A stretch of DNA of 64,000 bases from Numida meleagris. Its lineage: Eukaryota > Chordata > Aves > Galliformes > Numididae. The translations under genes were made by a program, and so were the position numbers. The stretch is from positions 85,107,947 to 85,171,946 of the forward strand of contig NC_034410.1 of NCBI RefSeq assembly GCF_002078875.1. The letters are read 5' to 3'. Positions 47,961-61,875 of this stretch are shown piece after piece; position 1 is the stretch's first letter, and the number at the start of each line of letters is the position of its first letter. Below the pieces are notes generated by a model. It had not been told where the DNA came from, did no database searches, and saw nothing but the letters and a program-made list of their open reading frames with translations.

Positions 47961-50560
47961 AAATCACTGAATCACAGAATCTCTAAGGTTGGAAGAGAAG
48001 TCTAGAGATCATCTAGTCCAACCCCCTTGCTTAAGCTTGGGTCAACCAAAACCACAGTGGGTTGCAAAGCACCATTCTGAGTTGCAATTTAGCTGTTTCC
48101 GAGGGTGGAGAAACCACAACCACTCTGGGCAAACTGTTCCAGTGAATGATCATCTTCACAGTAAAACAGTTTTCCGCAATGTTAAAGTAGAACTTCCTGT
48201 ATTTCAATTTATGCCTTTTACATTTTCACCTTGTACCACTGTAAAGATTCTGGTCCTGTCATCTTTACACCCTCCCATCAGGTGTCTATTCACATTTACT
48301 AAGATCCCCTTTGAGAGAGGCTTTTTCAAGGCTGGACAAACCCAGACTCTTTAGCTTCTTTTAATATGTCAGATCACTGTCAAGATGCTTGATTGGACTT
48401 CCTCCAGTATATACATATCTTTTTTGTACTAGGGAGCCCCATGGCATACACATTACTCCAGAGTTCTTCTCACTAGTGCTGAGTAGAGTGTAATGATCAC
48501 TTCCCTTAATTCCAGTGGTGTTGATTTTCCTAGCGCAGCCTCAGTACTGCTGGTCATTTTTGCTGCAAGGGCAATGCTGGCTCATGATCCACTATGCCTG
48601 GTGTCCACCAGACCCCCAGGCTAATTTCTGCAAAGTTATTTTCCATCTGGTTGTTCTCCAAACTGCTGAGGTTTCTTTGGGTGGCAGCACAAACATCTGG
48701 TATATTAACTATACTTTCCTGTTCATATTTTCCACAAACTTGCTGAGAGTGCATTCTGTCCATCTTCCGGATCATTAATAAGGTTGTTAAATCATATTGG
48801 CCCCTCGTATCGACCCTTGGAGTACACCACTACTGACTGGTGTCTTGACTTTTTGCCACTTCTAATCACATCTCTTTGATCTTGTCAGTTCATCGACCTT
48901 TCAGATCACTTCACTCTTAATTTATCTAGTCTATACTTCAACTATTTGTCAATGTAAAGGCTATAATAAACAGTGTTGTAAATCTCATTAAAGTCAAGAA
49001 AAGCATTATTCAACAATCTTTCATCATCCACCAAACTAATCATTTCATTGCAGAAAGTTTTCAAGCAGGTCAGATGTGATTTCTCCTCCATCAAACCATG
49101 CTTACTTCATTCAGCTTCTTGTACTTAATATTTTTGTAAATTTGTTCCAATATCTTTCCAGGGTCAAGGTGAGGCTGACTGGTATGTATTTCACTGTTTC
49201 CTTCATCTTGTTCTTCTTGAACACAGGGGCCACATTTGCTTTCTTTGAATCCACAGGAACCTCCCCTGATTGTGAAGATCTTTCCAAAATAATTGAGAAT
49301 GACTTTGGCAAGGACGTTAATCAGATTCCTTAATGTTTTTGCATTGTTAAATCCTGTGGACTTAAATATGTTCCATTGACTTGAATAGTCCTTAACTTCA
49401 TTATACCAAACAGAGGGTAAGTCTTTATTGCTTCAGACTTTTCCTCTGATTTGAGGGGCCTGGGATTCATGAAGGCTGGTTCAACCAGTGAAGAATGAGT
49501 GCAAGAAAGCATTGAGTACCTCAGCCTTTTTTGTCTTTTGTCACAAGGACTCATACCCTTAGTGAAGGGCCCACTTTATCCCTAGTCTTCCTTTTATTGT
49601 TCACAAATTTATAGACTCCTCTCTTGTTGTCCTTCACAATCCTGACCAGATTCAATTCCATCTGTGTTTTGATTTGCCTAACCTAATTCCCACATGCTTG
49701 GGTAGTGTCTTCCACTTTCTAAATACTTCCTTTTTACATTTGATGGTAAAGAGCTCTTACCACCTTTGCTTCATATCCTGGGTGTGTGGAGATTCTTGAG
49801 ATCACCTCAACTTGGAGGTGATCCTTGAAAATAACCTGCTTTCCCAGAGTCCAGTTCTCTCCACAGCTGTCTTCTGTTGGACTCTTCCAAGCATATCCCT
49901 GAACGTGACAAAGTTTGTTCTATTCAGATATACGATCCTGCTTTTTTGCCTTTTTCCTTTGTCTCTGGATCCTGAACTCTACCGTCTCTTGCTCAGTGCA
50001 GCCAAGGGTTTCCCCGATCTTCACATCTCCCACAGGATCTTCCCTTTGTGTAAGTAAAGTTCAGAAGAGTACCTAGCCTTGTCTTATCATCAGTTACCTG
50101 TGTAAAGAAGTTGGTATTAGTGCTCTCCACATTTTCTGTGTTGCATATATCTGAGTAGTTAAAATACCCCATGAAGAGAAGAACATGTGATTGTGAGGCT
50201 TCCTCATGCTGTCTAAAGAAGGGCTCTTTGGCTTTTTCTTCCCATTGAGGCAGCAAATAGCAGAAAGCCACAACACCATGAATATTTACCTACCCTCTAA
50301 GCCATAAGCTTTTGACTGGTTTACCATTCATCCCAAAGCAGATCTCCTCATGTGTCTGCTATTTTTTCATACAAAAGGCAACTCTCCTCATCTTCCCAAC
50401 TTGTCCTTCAAAAGCATCCTGTGCCCATCCATTGTAGCACTTTAGTTCTGGGAGTCTTTTTGCCACATTTCTGTGACACATAGCTTGCAAGTGCATACAG
50501 ACCTCAAATTCCTCCTGTTCTCCATGCTGCATTCATTATATTCCTGGCATTTTAGATAGT
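47961..50560 (-). mobile_element. CR1 LINE, long antisense copy of most of ORF2
   Basis: About 2.6 kb. Plus-strand reading starts with the reversed CR1 3' end (ctctaaggttggaagagaag, gagatcatctagtccaaccc) and moves backwards through ORF2. Motifs on the minus strand include a degenerate reverse-transcriptase box near 48735-48770 (QQVCGKYE in place of the FADD region) and the RT start SGEVPVDSKKANVAPVFKK near 49220-49280. The endonuclease core FMGYFNYSDIC lies at about 50150-50185, followed in coding order by STNTNFFTQVTDDKTRLGTL. It reaches close to the N-terminal part of the endonuclease (KQEEL-like residues near 50500). Many stops and frameshifts show it is old, but this is the most complete CR1 in the window. 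The right border is approximate. Confidence 0.85.
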
Positions 50561-53500
50561 CAGCCAGTCATACTGATTTCCCCCCCAAAATTGTAAGAGC
50601 TTTCTGTGCAATGCTGCTGTCTTGGCACTTCCTTATTAGTGAGCATATGCTTGAGGTGGACTGCCTTTGCATAATTTGACTACTGTCAAACACTGAGGTT
50701 TTACTCTAATAATTTTTCCTCAAAGTATTCAGTCAGCCATCTCACAGACATTTGATAGATATTAATTAAATGTATGAAATAACATATTTGACAAGTGTTT
50801 GTTGTTGTTTGTCTCTCCAAGAAGAAGCTGGCTCAGAAACTGTCTAAAATATGAAGTTGTTTTGCTGAATATTCATTTAAAGATATTTTACAGAATATGT
50901 TGCGTAGCAGTTTTGTTAGCAGTTAGTATAGACTTCAGGATGAAGAGGACAAGGTACTGGAGAAATGTTTCACCTTAAGCCGTAGATTTTTGGGTCTAAC
51001 CAAGAGTGACTGCATGCGTTTCTGAAAGGGAAGTTTGAACATACAAAGTTTTGAAAACCATCCTTCTGACCTGGAAGCTGAATACAGCTATTTCCCACTT
51101 GAGAGTGCCTAAAAACGTAGCCAGCTCTGGGATCAGTAATTGGTGTAAAAATTATGAAAGATCAAATTTATTACATCATGGGTTTTATCTTGGGTTAATT
51201 TGTCATTTTAAATGAGTAATAAAAAATTAAGATTAGTTAACTCAGGAATACATATATTATACATATATCGTTTTCTGTTGTTCAGTATGCAGTTTTTACA
51301 GCTCCCCATTCTATAATAAAAACTTCCCAATTTACAGACTGAACAAAACTCAGCAAATTGGCTCCTTAGGTTCAGTTCTCCTTCAGTTGTCTCACCCAAG
51401 ACACTATAAAGAACTGCCTTGTAGGCTTTAGCTGTGAACAGTATGCTCTGATCTACTCCTGCAACTTCACAATATTTGAACTTTCTGTTTCCCAGGGCAC
51501 TGTAAAAACCTTTTGCTCCTGTTACTCTTGAAATAAAAAGCAGTGTTCTTTATGAATTTTTAACACACCACACTTTTCCTGCCAGTGCTTTCAGGCAAGT
51601 CACGTCAGTATCTGGACACTTGGATTTGAAGCTCAAAGCCTGACTGCCTCTATTTGTAAACAAGTGTGAACAGCATGAGCATAGTAGTGTCACTTCCCAG
51701 TAAATTCGGTGTTAAGAAATTACAAATGTATGTACTATAGAACTGTTTGACAATGCTGAATTGAAATACATTATTCATAGTAATCTTTTTCAAAACCTGA
51801 CATTTTTTTAAAGTTTTCAATTTTGTGCATCATAAAATTGTAATGTTGGTTTTGAAAATGGGAAAAGCAACAAAAACAGAAAACCTAATGTATTTAGCCT
51901 TTTTGCTTTCAAAGAACCTTCTGTAAAGAAACAAAACTGGTTGCTTTTTTCTTACCTTAAGGACTGCTCACTTTTGCCTAATTATCACAAAAAATTACAT
52001 CTGATCTTTATCTGCTGTGGCACTCCATGCTTGCATTTTGTGTGTGTGTGTGTGTGGTCAGGGGAAATAATATGTGTCAAGACTGGATTATAAAGTCAGT
52101 TCTAGGCCTTTAACCTCCATCAGAACACTGAATAATTGAGAGGCCCATGGACACTGACATTTATGGCAAAGCAGGAAAATAGATGTCTATTGATGGGGCT
52201 GTATCTCTGATCATAGTTCATAGCTTCTTTCAGTGGTGAAGTTAACGTTACCTGCTTGATATCAGGTGCTGCAGTGATTGCTGCCAGATGGTCCCATGCC
52301 AATGGTCTCAAGTCTCCTGTGCCCATGATAGCTCTTTTGCTGATATTATCAACATAATTCAATCAGTCAGTACTTACTTCTCCCTTGTTCCGCCATGCTA
52401 GTCACTTGCTTACTTTTCCCTTCTGTACTTCTGAAAGATATTAGCACGAGGGAAAATAAAAGTGAGCATTTGTGATCTTCAGTCTTAATAAACTTCAGGT
52501 CTTGCTTTGTCCCCTTCTTTCCCACAGCAGTATTTATGAATGTTGGATTTGTAAGAACTGCACTCTGAATGTAGGGAAAGTTTATATGCTTGAACGTATC
52601 ATTGTGACCTAAATGGAATACTCACTCTGAGTTTTACTAACTCATTGAATTATATATCTTCTGTCTAAAGACTTTTTATCACACTTGTGAAAAACTAAGT
52701 GGCTGTTACAAATCTTATCTGAAGCAGACGTTACAGATTTTATAGAATTCAGTTTATGTATGTTAAATATTCAGTCATTACTTTTTAATTTTCAACATAT
52801 TTTATTTCCTTTACTGGGAAAATATTGCACTGTATAAAAGTAGCTTTACTGTTTTCCACTCTATCTTTTACATGCTAAAATAAACGATTATTTACTTCTT
52901 TTTCTCTTCTTTTTAGTTCACTAAAAATTGATGTGAAGAGTCTGTGGAAAATAATGTCTGAAAAAGAGGGCAGTTCCAGTGTTCATGCCTCTGTCTTGTA
53001 CTGTAACCTCCACCATAAATGCACTTCTAGCCACAGAGCCTGGCACTGCAGTAAAATCATATCAGATCTGGAGCATATGTACTGATGTGGGGAAAGAGAT
53101 GTTGTCTTTTTCTTCCCATTACCTTCCAAAACTCTGATCACCCCCACATTGGTATACCTCCATACCTTGATAACTTATTTTTGTATTGCTTTTATGGAGG
53201 TTTCCAATGGTACCGTCCATCACTTTCTGACAGCTTCTCCCATATGATTTACACTGTAGACTGACAAATTTATTCTCCATTTAAAAGTAACATTTAAAAA
53301 ATTATGTAGTACAGTAATGAGCTTTTCAATGCCAACTTTTGAGAACTCCCACAAATGATAACTGTTAATTAATATTCTCCATAGCATAGTAGTCATTCTA
53401 TCCAGAAGACATGCTACTTTGGCTGCTCTGAAACAATATACTCAGCTTTTCACTTCTTACTTGTTGCATTGAGCAGTGAGAAATTACTTCCTCCAGTAGT

Positions 53501-54335
53501 TCTTCCTGCTAAAAACCTATTTATTTATATATTTATTTAATGCCTTATCCACAAGTATTGAATTTTAAAGGCAATAATTTTGCAACTGATAGTTACATCA
53601 GAGTTGAAACAAATGCATAAGCAGGGAAACAGTTGTCATAGTTCCCAGTGTTTTAAGATGCGCAGATGTATATATAGGTATACAGTCTCCTTTTCACTCC
53701 TGATAATTTACAGCTTTCTGTGGCTACTCTTCAGTACTGTCAGTTGAGCAGTTGCCTCTGTCCCTGCTGGCCCAGCTGTGCTGAGAGACACTAAAGTGGC
53801 AGGTAGCTCATCACTATAAGACACACATTAATTTTACACTTTATAAGGTACATGTGTTTTACTGGTGTCTCCTTCAATATAACACAGCTATATGCAGAAT
53901 CTTACATACACTGAGGATAGTACTTAGATGTAAATACATCTTAGACATAGATACTTCTTATTAAAAAATATAAATCTGCAGCTATACCTGAAGCTATAAA
54001 ATGAAACATTTTATATATATCTAGCTTTTGACATATACGCTATACCTGTAGTGTATATAGCGAATAACTGCTTTGGTATGTATTAGTACCTTTATAAATA
54101 CCTTAACGCCTTATTAATACCTTAATTAATACCTATATATATATATTTATACATATATCCATACAGATATATTCATAGGCAGAGACCATATGTCTAAAAT
54201 CCCCGATTAAGCGTTAACACCTATAGCAGAATAGGCAGACTTATCTCCAGTATGAATGTACACTGAAAAATCCATTACCAGAAAATGTTTTAGAAAGGGA
54301 TTTCCAAATGCAGAGTGGGGAGTTGACAAAGTACA
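50561..54335. other. Unique AT-rich sequence
   Basis: No gene or interspersed repeat recognised. It contains a (TG)9 tract (52039-52056) and an AT-rich stretch with repeated tatata and taccttaat units around 54090-54180. Confidence 0.45.
52039..52056 (+). repeat. (TG)9 microsatellite
   Basis: Nine uninterrupted TG units; a simple-sequence repeat, probably polymorphic in length. Confidence 0.9.
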
Positions 54336-54537
54336 TTTTTTCATTTGTGAAGGTGACAAGGCACTGGCACAGGTTGCCCTGAGACGTTGAGGGGTCTCCC
54401 TTCTTGGAGACCTTCAAAACTATCCGGACATGGTCAAGGACAACCTGCTCTGGATTACTCCTGTTTGAGCGATGGGTTTGGACTAGGTAACCTCCAGAGG
54501 TCCCTTCCAGCCTCAGCCATTCTGTTTTTCTGTCATA
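54336..54537 (+). mobile_element. CR1 LINE, short 3' end
   Basis: Reads aggtgacaaggcactggcac, aggttgccctgagacgttga, ggtctcccttcttggagacc, then a 3' UTR with cctccagaggtcccttccag and an end of the form ccattctgtttttctgtca. The gatctccagaggtcccttcc-type 3' UTR marks a CR1 subfamily different from the copy inside the provirus. Confidence 0.88.
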
Positions 54538-55051
54538 GCTTTCAGGCCAGGCTGCAAAAGATACAAATAAAACACAGCTGCAGTAAATGCTGAAAGGGAT
54601 GTGTATGTCTAGCAACGGTATACAATTCCAAACTCCAAATGATATGAAAAACATGTAGCACATACCCAACCAACATGATTCAAAATGAAAACTTTACCTT
54701 TTTTTTACTGTTTTTAACCTCATCGCTTCTAAATTATTATTTTATTTTTATATTAGCTCATTATAAACACAGTACTGACTTATTTATTATTTTTAAAAAT
54801 ATTTCTACCATTTGAGACATTAATTTTTCTTTTATTCTGTGCTTGATGATTGCTGAAATAAATGTGAAGAAGAAATTGGAAAATTATTCAGTGCTTTCAT
54901 CTATTCTTCATAGTGTCTCCTCAGATTAAATTTATCATTTATTTTGCACATTCAGTTATCAATATATATAAAAAAGAATGCTGATACCTACTCTTTGAGG
55001 GATAAACCTTCTTTATTTAATAGGAAGAGCTCCTGCCCTAGAGATAGTCAT

Positions 55052-55117
55052 AGCTGGATGGTTGGACTGGATGATCTTGGAGGTCTTTTCCAACCTTAAT
55101 GATTCTGTGTGACTATG
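55052..55117 (+). mobile_element. CR1 LINE, extreme 3' end only
   Basis: Sixty-six bases: agctggatggttggactgga, tgatcttggaggtcttttcc, aaccttaatgattctgtgtg. Only the 3' UTR end is present, as in a very strongly 5'-truncated insertion. It is of the same 3' UTR type as the copies at 7066, 33515 and 60944. Confidence 0.85.
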
Positions 55118-56195
55118 GTGTTCTTTAGTGCAATTGTGATTCAGAGGAGTTTTAAGATATGATGAAAGATCTTCACAATTTTCTGATTTTGCAGGATGCA
55201 GATGTAATATCATTGACTGAAGAAGCTAAATATTTTTCGCAGGAGTTTCATATCTTCTGCTGGCAATCAATTGACTTTCAGAAGCACTTTAAATATGAAG
55301 TCTCAATTTTGTACATCTTTGGAGTGTCTTGGCCAGGTGCATCACAGACTGCATATTCATTCATGAGCAACCATTCAGAACGGTATAAATGACAATGCCT
55401 GAGGTGAAGCTACTGAGAAGCAGAGATAAACTTAAAGTTCAATGAGCATAATGACTGAATTACAGTCTTCCTAAAAGTGGTTCCTTCAGGTCTGATTTCC
55501 AGATTAACAGTGAATTGGATAGCAGTGTAGCAACAGCTGCAATTTGTGCTTTATCTTCTCTAGGCATAAATGGACAGATCACAGCAAAGCACAGCGCTTG
55601 TGAGGTCCTGTTTGCAAAGCGCTGGATTAAGGATGTTGAAGTTAAAATAAATGTAAAATCCAGTTCATAATAGTCTGCCATCCTGTTGGCGTAATGTACT
55701 GTTAACATAGTGAATAACTCAGTAATGAGAGAAACTAGTTACTCCACTTCTCAGACCTACATCCCATGAGGATTAATTAAGGAATGTTATCTGAGGACTT
55801 CTGAATGATTAGCACACTGTTCCCATGTGTATTGTTCATTTTCTTGTGTTACAAGTAGAGATGGCATATAGATAATGCAAAAGTGTTTGCTGTTGTATGT
55901 TAATTAAGGCTTCAGTAAATCTTTACTGCTTTCACACATTGAGCCAGAAGACCGCCAGAATGTTTCCATACTTATTTCAGTAAAAATGGTAGAATCTGAA
56001 GTGTAATGTATTCTTTTCAAACTTGAGTCCATAGTTACTCTTATTTTTCATCCTTCAGATAAAATTTGGAATAGCCCAGAAATTTATTTTTACAGCAGAG
56101 AAAGATGAAATTCCAACTTATAGCCTGCATAGATAGATGTGAACCTTCCTTTTCCTGATCTGAAAACTGACTGAAACTTGTGCTATCAAAGGATT
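55118..56195. other. Unique sequence, nothing recognised
   Basis: Short open frames only; no repeat family seen. Confidence 0.45.
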
Positions 56196-56395
56196 GATTG
56201 TCAGGACAAGGGATAATGGCTTTAAACTAAAAGGGAACAGATTTAAATTAGATATTTGGAAGAAATTCTTTACTATGAGAGTGGTGAGGTGCTTGAACAG
56301 GTTGCCCAGAGAAGCTGTAGATGTCCCAGCCCTGGAATTATTTAAGGCCATGCTGGATGGGGCCCTGAACAGCCTGATCTGTCCCTGCCCATTTG
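56196..56395 (+). mobile_element. CR1 LINE fragment without its 3' end
   Basis: Contains ggataatggctttaaactaa, ggaagaaattctttactatg, cttgaacaggttgcccagag and ggatggggccctgaacagcc, which are the last codons of ORF2 and the first part of the 3' UTR. It stops near 56395 (ccctgcccat) and lacks the terminal gatgat...ttccaac segment and the octamer repeats. Loss of the 3' end is unusual for a CR1 insertion and points to a later deletion. Confidence 0.88.
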
Positions 56396-58429
56396 TGTAA
56401 TGATACTTCTTATCAAGTAATCAATTTTCTTGTTAGAAAATAGCATATAGAGGTATATATGTCCACAAGTGATTTTATGAGTCAGCAGAACTACTTAGAA
56501 GGTTGAAATTTAAAAAAAGCAATGCCCATAAGTTTGAAGTAGAATGTAGCAATCAAAATACAAGGTATGCTCTTTGTAACGCATGTATTCATGTTATCCA
56601 GTTTGGGAATTGTTTTAATCTATGGCACTCACATTTTGACTTCACTCTAGCACAGAAAATACCAAACGTTGATCGGTGAATGCACTGAGAGAAATAAATA
56701 TGGCATAGCATTGTAATCTAGATAAATAGTAGAACTTTGAGTTTAAAATAGCCCTCCCTTATGGAGGGAAAGAGAAGGCAAAACCATCGTAAGAAAAGAC
56801 GTATTGAGCTCGGGCTTAGATGCATTGAAGATAGCTGTGAACGAAACATAAGTTATCATCCTGTGTCTTGGAAAGGTAAAGACAGTGTAAGAGTTCTGCA
56901 CATGATGAAAGGAGAGACAGCCAGAAAATTTAGTTTAAAAAGACAGATATTCACTTTGCAAATTGTTACTGCTAGCAGAAGTGGATCAGATTACTCTCTC
57001 CATCCACTTTTGGTATTCTGTATTACTTTTAATTGTTATTGTGCATAATCTGATAAGTAGTAATTGCAGTTACAAATGGGACACTTAATTACTGAAGTAA
57101 ACCCAGTTATAGGAGAGGTTTCAAGAAAAATGAGGAATGCCTTGCTCAAGATTAAGATGTGGAATATTTTTTCCCTTATGAGGATGATACCATTGGTGCT
57201 GGAGATTCTATGCATTACTCAAAGTAAAAATTAGTTACAACATCTTTTTCTTTTCTCCTCAACATATAATCTTCATAGATGATGGACTGTGACTCATAGC
57301 ATTTCAAGGCTCCCGCAATGGAACAAAACCGTGTTCATATTTTTGACTCCTACTCTTGCAATCAAAATAATATTTATATTTCCATTTAAAGAACTACAGA
57401 AAAACTCACTTTTAAGAAACTAATATTCATTGTCATGATGGCAGGCTTAAAAACATTTTAAATTGTTATTCATAATTTTTTTTGTTTCATTGAAAATTAC
57501 ACTCAGTTAATTTGTTCTGAGTGAAGTACATGAGAATGTGAATACATTTTTTTTTATTAAAAACATTGTACTTTTCACATCTGCTGCTAATAGGATGTGC
57601 ATCGAGATATCAGCTTCATTGGACAAGAGATTTGCAGAATTTACATGAATTATTGTCAAACATAATCTGTTGAATGAAAACTCCTAAATTCCATACACTC
57701 CACTAGCAAAGTCTGTGCTTCAACAGATGCTGTTTTAACTGGAAACACCCAAAAATAATTTTAAGTCTTTTAAGATAATAATTTGCTATGTCTTTCACTA
57801 TATGAAACAATGGAAATTGGAAATGTGAAAAATCTTTCACTCAGAAAGATTTTATTTATCCCTCTCAGTAAAATGATACATATTAGGAACCCAAGGTATG
57901 TACTTTCATGAGTCATCCCTTTGAGGGCAAGCATCATACAGATAAAAATTTGAACTGAGCTCCCAGTCTCCAATACACATAAAGGGTGAAAAAAAGATGT
58001 AGAGTTAATAGCCAACACCTGCACAGGTACTGCCAGGAATTTCTGGGAAATAAATTTGCTGGGAAATAAAGTGCCTTCATAGAAAGAATTGCACACAATA
58101 ATGTAAAATGACACACACACGTACACAAAAAGGATACCTCTTGCTTCACTGTCACTTATTCATTTTAAGTATTTGTGTTTTTTTGTGTGTTTCACAAGCT
58201 TTCTCACTGACAGAATAGTATTTGTTTTTTCTTTATTTCCAAACTGTAGAATTTGATGCCACAGTTCAGAAGCTAGGAATAAATGACATTAAATTTGTGA
58301 TAAAAAAAAATTGCCACATAAGTAAAACAGATTAACCTCTCAATAGAAGAGACAGGAGCAAATCTTCAGTAATGAATCTTTAGATTAAACTCTTCTCAGA
58401 TGTGCTATTTTACTGTTCTATTTTCATAT
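56396..58429. other. Unique AT-rich sequence
   Basis: A 95-codon open frame (56761-57048, plus) starts with ATG and is basic at its N-terminus. It has no recognisable domain and is regarded as chance. Nothing else is seen. Confidence 0.4.
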
Positions 58430-59515
58430 AATCATAGAATGATTTGAGTTAGAAGGGACCTGTAAGGTCATCTAGTTTCAACCTCCCTGCTATAGGCACA
58501 GACACTTTCCACTAGACCAGGTTGCTCAAAGCCCCATCCAGACTGGCCTTGAACACCTCTAGGATGGGGGCATCCACAACTTGTCTGGGCAATCTGTTCC
58601 AATGTCTCACAACTCTCACAGTAAATATCTCCTAATATCTAGTCTAAATCTATCCTCTTCCAGTTTAAAACCATTTACCCTCATCCTGTCACTACATGCC
58701 CTTATAATATATTCTCTCTTATATTACATTATATTCTCTCCCCAGCTTTCCTGTAGGCTCCCTTCAGATACTGGAAGACTGCTATAAGGGCCTCCAGAGC
58801 CTTCTCTTCTATAAGCTGAAGAGCCCCAGCTCTCTCAGGCTGTCCTTGTAGGAGAGGTGCTCCAGCCTTCTGATCATCTTCATGGCCCTCCTCTGGACCC
58901 ATTCCAACAGCTCAATGTCCTTTTTGTGTTGGAGGCATAGTACTCCAGCTGGGGTCTTGTGAAAACAGAGGGCAGAACCACCTCCCTTGACTTGCTGGTC
59001 AAACTTCTCTTGATGCAACCCAGGATACGGTTGGCTTTCTGGGCTGCAAGTGTACATTGCTGACTCATGCTGAGTCTTTCATCAAAAGACACTCCCAAAT
59101 CCTTCTCCTTTTGGCTACTCTGAAGCCATTCTCTGCCCAACCTGTATTTGTGCTTGGATTGCCCCGACCCAGGTGGAGGACCTTGCAGCGGGCCTTGTTG
59201 AACTTCATGAAGTTGGCATGGACCCACCTCTCAAGCCTGTCCAGGTCCCTCTGGATGGCATCCCTTCCCTCTAGTGTGTCAGTTGCACCACTCAGCTTGG
59301 TGTCATCTGCAAACTTGCTGAGGGTGCACTCAGTCCTACTGTCCATGTCACCTACAATGATGCTAGATATCACTGGTCCCAGTACTGATCTCTGAGGAAC
59401 ACCACTCATCACTGGTCTACACTTGGATGCTGAGCCATTGACTGCAGCTCTCTGTGTGAGAACAACCAGCCAACTCCTTATCTAATGAGTGGTCTATCCA
59501 TCAGATCAATTTTTT
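58430..59515 (-). mobile_element. CR1 LINE, antisense 3' third with RT catalytic region
   Basis: Plus-strand reading starts with the reversed 3' end (aatcatagaatgatttgagt, agaagggacctgtaaggtca) and runs back through ORF2 to about 59515. On the minus strand the reverse-transcriptase core shows [11 protein letters not shown] (active copies usually have GVPQGSVLGP) and [15 protein letters not shown] with the catalytic FADD. These are followed by [20 protein letters not shown] and CKVLHLG. A frameshift near 59150 moves the reading to a second frame with [20 protein letters not shown]. Near 58700 there is a small local expansion of tatattctctc/tatattaca units. It is a 5'-truncated, inactive copy, better preserved than those at 43163 and 47961. 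Confidence 0.93.
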
Positions 59516-60943
59516 TTCCAATTTGATGACCAGGATGTTGTGTGGGACAGTTTATCACCATTTAGGGTATAAGTATGAAATGAATGTAAGTAAGCCATTG
59601 TTAAGATTTTTGATTGCTTTTGGAGTCAATCATTAGATAATTTCATTGGTAGATTTTGCTAGATCCAGCCATAAAGTAATTGGAGGACAGTGCAAGCAGA
59701 AGGGCAAATTGTTATATTTAAGTATTGAAGGTTCAAAATTGATTTTTTGAAGTAATTCTATTAACTAATCAAATTGTTGTGTAGAAAAAATTTGGCAGTT
59801 GCTCAACTTGCTCTTAAAGTATTCTTTTCTGTATATTTCTTTCCCTTGAAAAGCTGACTTTATGTTCATATATTGCATGGAACCAGAAAAAGAAACAAGA
59901 ATATATAATGTAAAAATGTTAACTCTTTAGCTTTTACTAGATGAATATTGACTTCTGTAGAAGAACAAATCATTTGGTCAGTACTAATAGAAGCCTAAAA
60001 TATGAGCTAGAAATCACATAGGAATAATGTTCTTACTGCATGTAGCAACATGTATGGTTAAGTAGTGTCTGACTCGGGTGTCTTGATTTAGAGATTTTCA
60101 AACTTACAAGATTTTTTTTTTGTCTGAACATTACCTACTGATATTGTTATGAAAGTCTGCTTAGCAAAGATATAGAAGAAATACATTTTTTCTTGGTACT
60201 GATCTCGTTTCACTGGTTTAGTCTTGTAAACAACTTAAACTTTTTAAATAGTTCTGAAAGTGTCAAAAGACACTAGAAACTAAGCTGACTACAAACAATT
60301 TTGTGTCACAACACTTCAGTTAGAGAAACTGTCCTCATAGATGTATTGGCTAACAATGCATAGAAATGCTTAATTTCCTGGCAGGATAAATCCATGACCA
60401 TGGTCATTTCATTAAAGATTGGGCTTTTTATTCTAGTCTACTAGAGAATCAGTGTTGGGTTTTTTGCTTGTTTGTTTTGTTTTTGTTTTTTTTCATGATG
60501 AAGTTGGGGAATAAAGAAGTATACTCTTTTCACAAAACGGAGGAAAGGTAAAACACCTAAGTAACAGCAATGTAAACTGTGTAGTCTCACTGTATTTTGT
60601 CTTTTCTGTCTATTTTCACTCTGCTATCAAGCCAGAATTGTGTTGCACCATAAGAATGGAATGCAGTAATAGCTTTTGCTTACAAAGTGATTGAGATAAG
60701 AGTCAAACGCTGGACTGAGAAACCAGATGAAAATCTACTGTCTGCTGCTTGTTGCTGTACAACTCAGATTATAAGTTTATGAGAAACTGCAGGACTTGAA
60801 TTGAACTTCATTTTTAAGGCTATGTTTTATCTTTTTTTTACATCAAGTCAAGAAGAGGTTATCATCTTTTAAAGAAAACTTGAACAGAAAACTCAAAACT
60901 CACTACTGCTAGTTATGGTACTCTCCTTGTTCATGATTATTGT
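59516..60943. other. Unique AT-rich sequence
   Basis: No gene or repeat family recognised. A T/G-rich low-complexity tract lies at about 60454-60494. Confidence 0.45.
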
Positions 60944-61075
60944 GATGGAGTTGTTCAAGAAACATGTGGACATGGCACTGAGGGACATGGTTAGTGGACA
61001 TGGTGGTGATGAGTTGACTGATGGTTGGAATAGATGTTCTTAGAGGTCTTTTCCAACCTTAATGATTCTATGATC
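60944..61075 (+). mobile_element. CR1 LINE, short 3' end
   Basis: Reads gttcaagaaacatgtggaca, tggcactgagggacatggtt, then a diverged 3' UTR (gatggttggaatagatgttc, ttagaggtcttttccaacct) ending aatgattctatgatcct. It is a strongly 5'-truncated insertion of the same 3' UTR type as the CR1 in the provirus. Confidence 0.9.
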
Positions 61076-61875
61076 CTAAAAATTCAACTCAACCTTTGCA
61101 CACTGAAAGAGAAAAACCTCTTTGACATGTCCAGGAGGTATTTCAGACGTTGAAAGTTTCACAAATGAAGGAGGAGCAGTGTCAGAAGTAAATGTTTCTG
61201 ATATAGCTTCTATGTTTATAACAATACATCAGTAGTTCTATATCATTCCATGCAAACAATATTTATTAAAAAAATCTTTAAAATAAATCACAGAAGTATC
61301 TGAAACATACGAATACAATTTGGACAAGAGGTGTTTGTATGTATGCATATTTCAAATTGCATTAATTTAGAAAGATAATTTATCTTTGAGTGGAAAGACT
61401 GAAGACTGTATTGTGAAATACTTGTTTCTGAAAAGAGTATCAATATTCATGTCATATGACATTAATACTTGTGTGAGCAACATACCCTTTTTGTGCCTCA
61501 GCAACAACTTAAAACTGTAACTTATATTCTGGTTACCTCTAAAACAGGTATGCTCTCTCTACTGTCTCTCTAACTCTCTAACTCATGTTAATCTCCTTGA
61601 ATGTCTGTTTTAAATAATGATGAAGAGCAACAGCTACAATTTAAAGGTTTGCTCTTACATGGTCCTTAAATGGGTTTTCAGGCATTATACTCTATGGGAT
61701 GTTTAATCATCTTCTCCAGCTAATGTAAATATTTTCCCATAGTTTTAAACAGTTCAGTCTATCTAGACTTTATAAATGGAATATTTCTTTCCCCCCTTAC
61801 GTTAAGTCAGCTGGCTGTTTTCTTCTTAGTTTTGAACGCAATAATACTAACTCATAAAATTAATTCCCATTTTGT

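Noticed and set aside
56761..57048. 95-codon ATG-initiated frame, basic N-terminus
   Set aside because: No domain and no splice or polyadenylation context; the length is within what chance allows for the number of frames in 64 kb.
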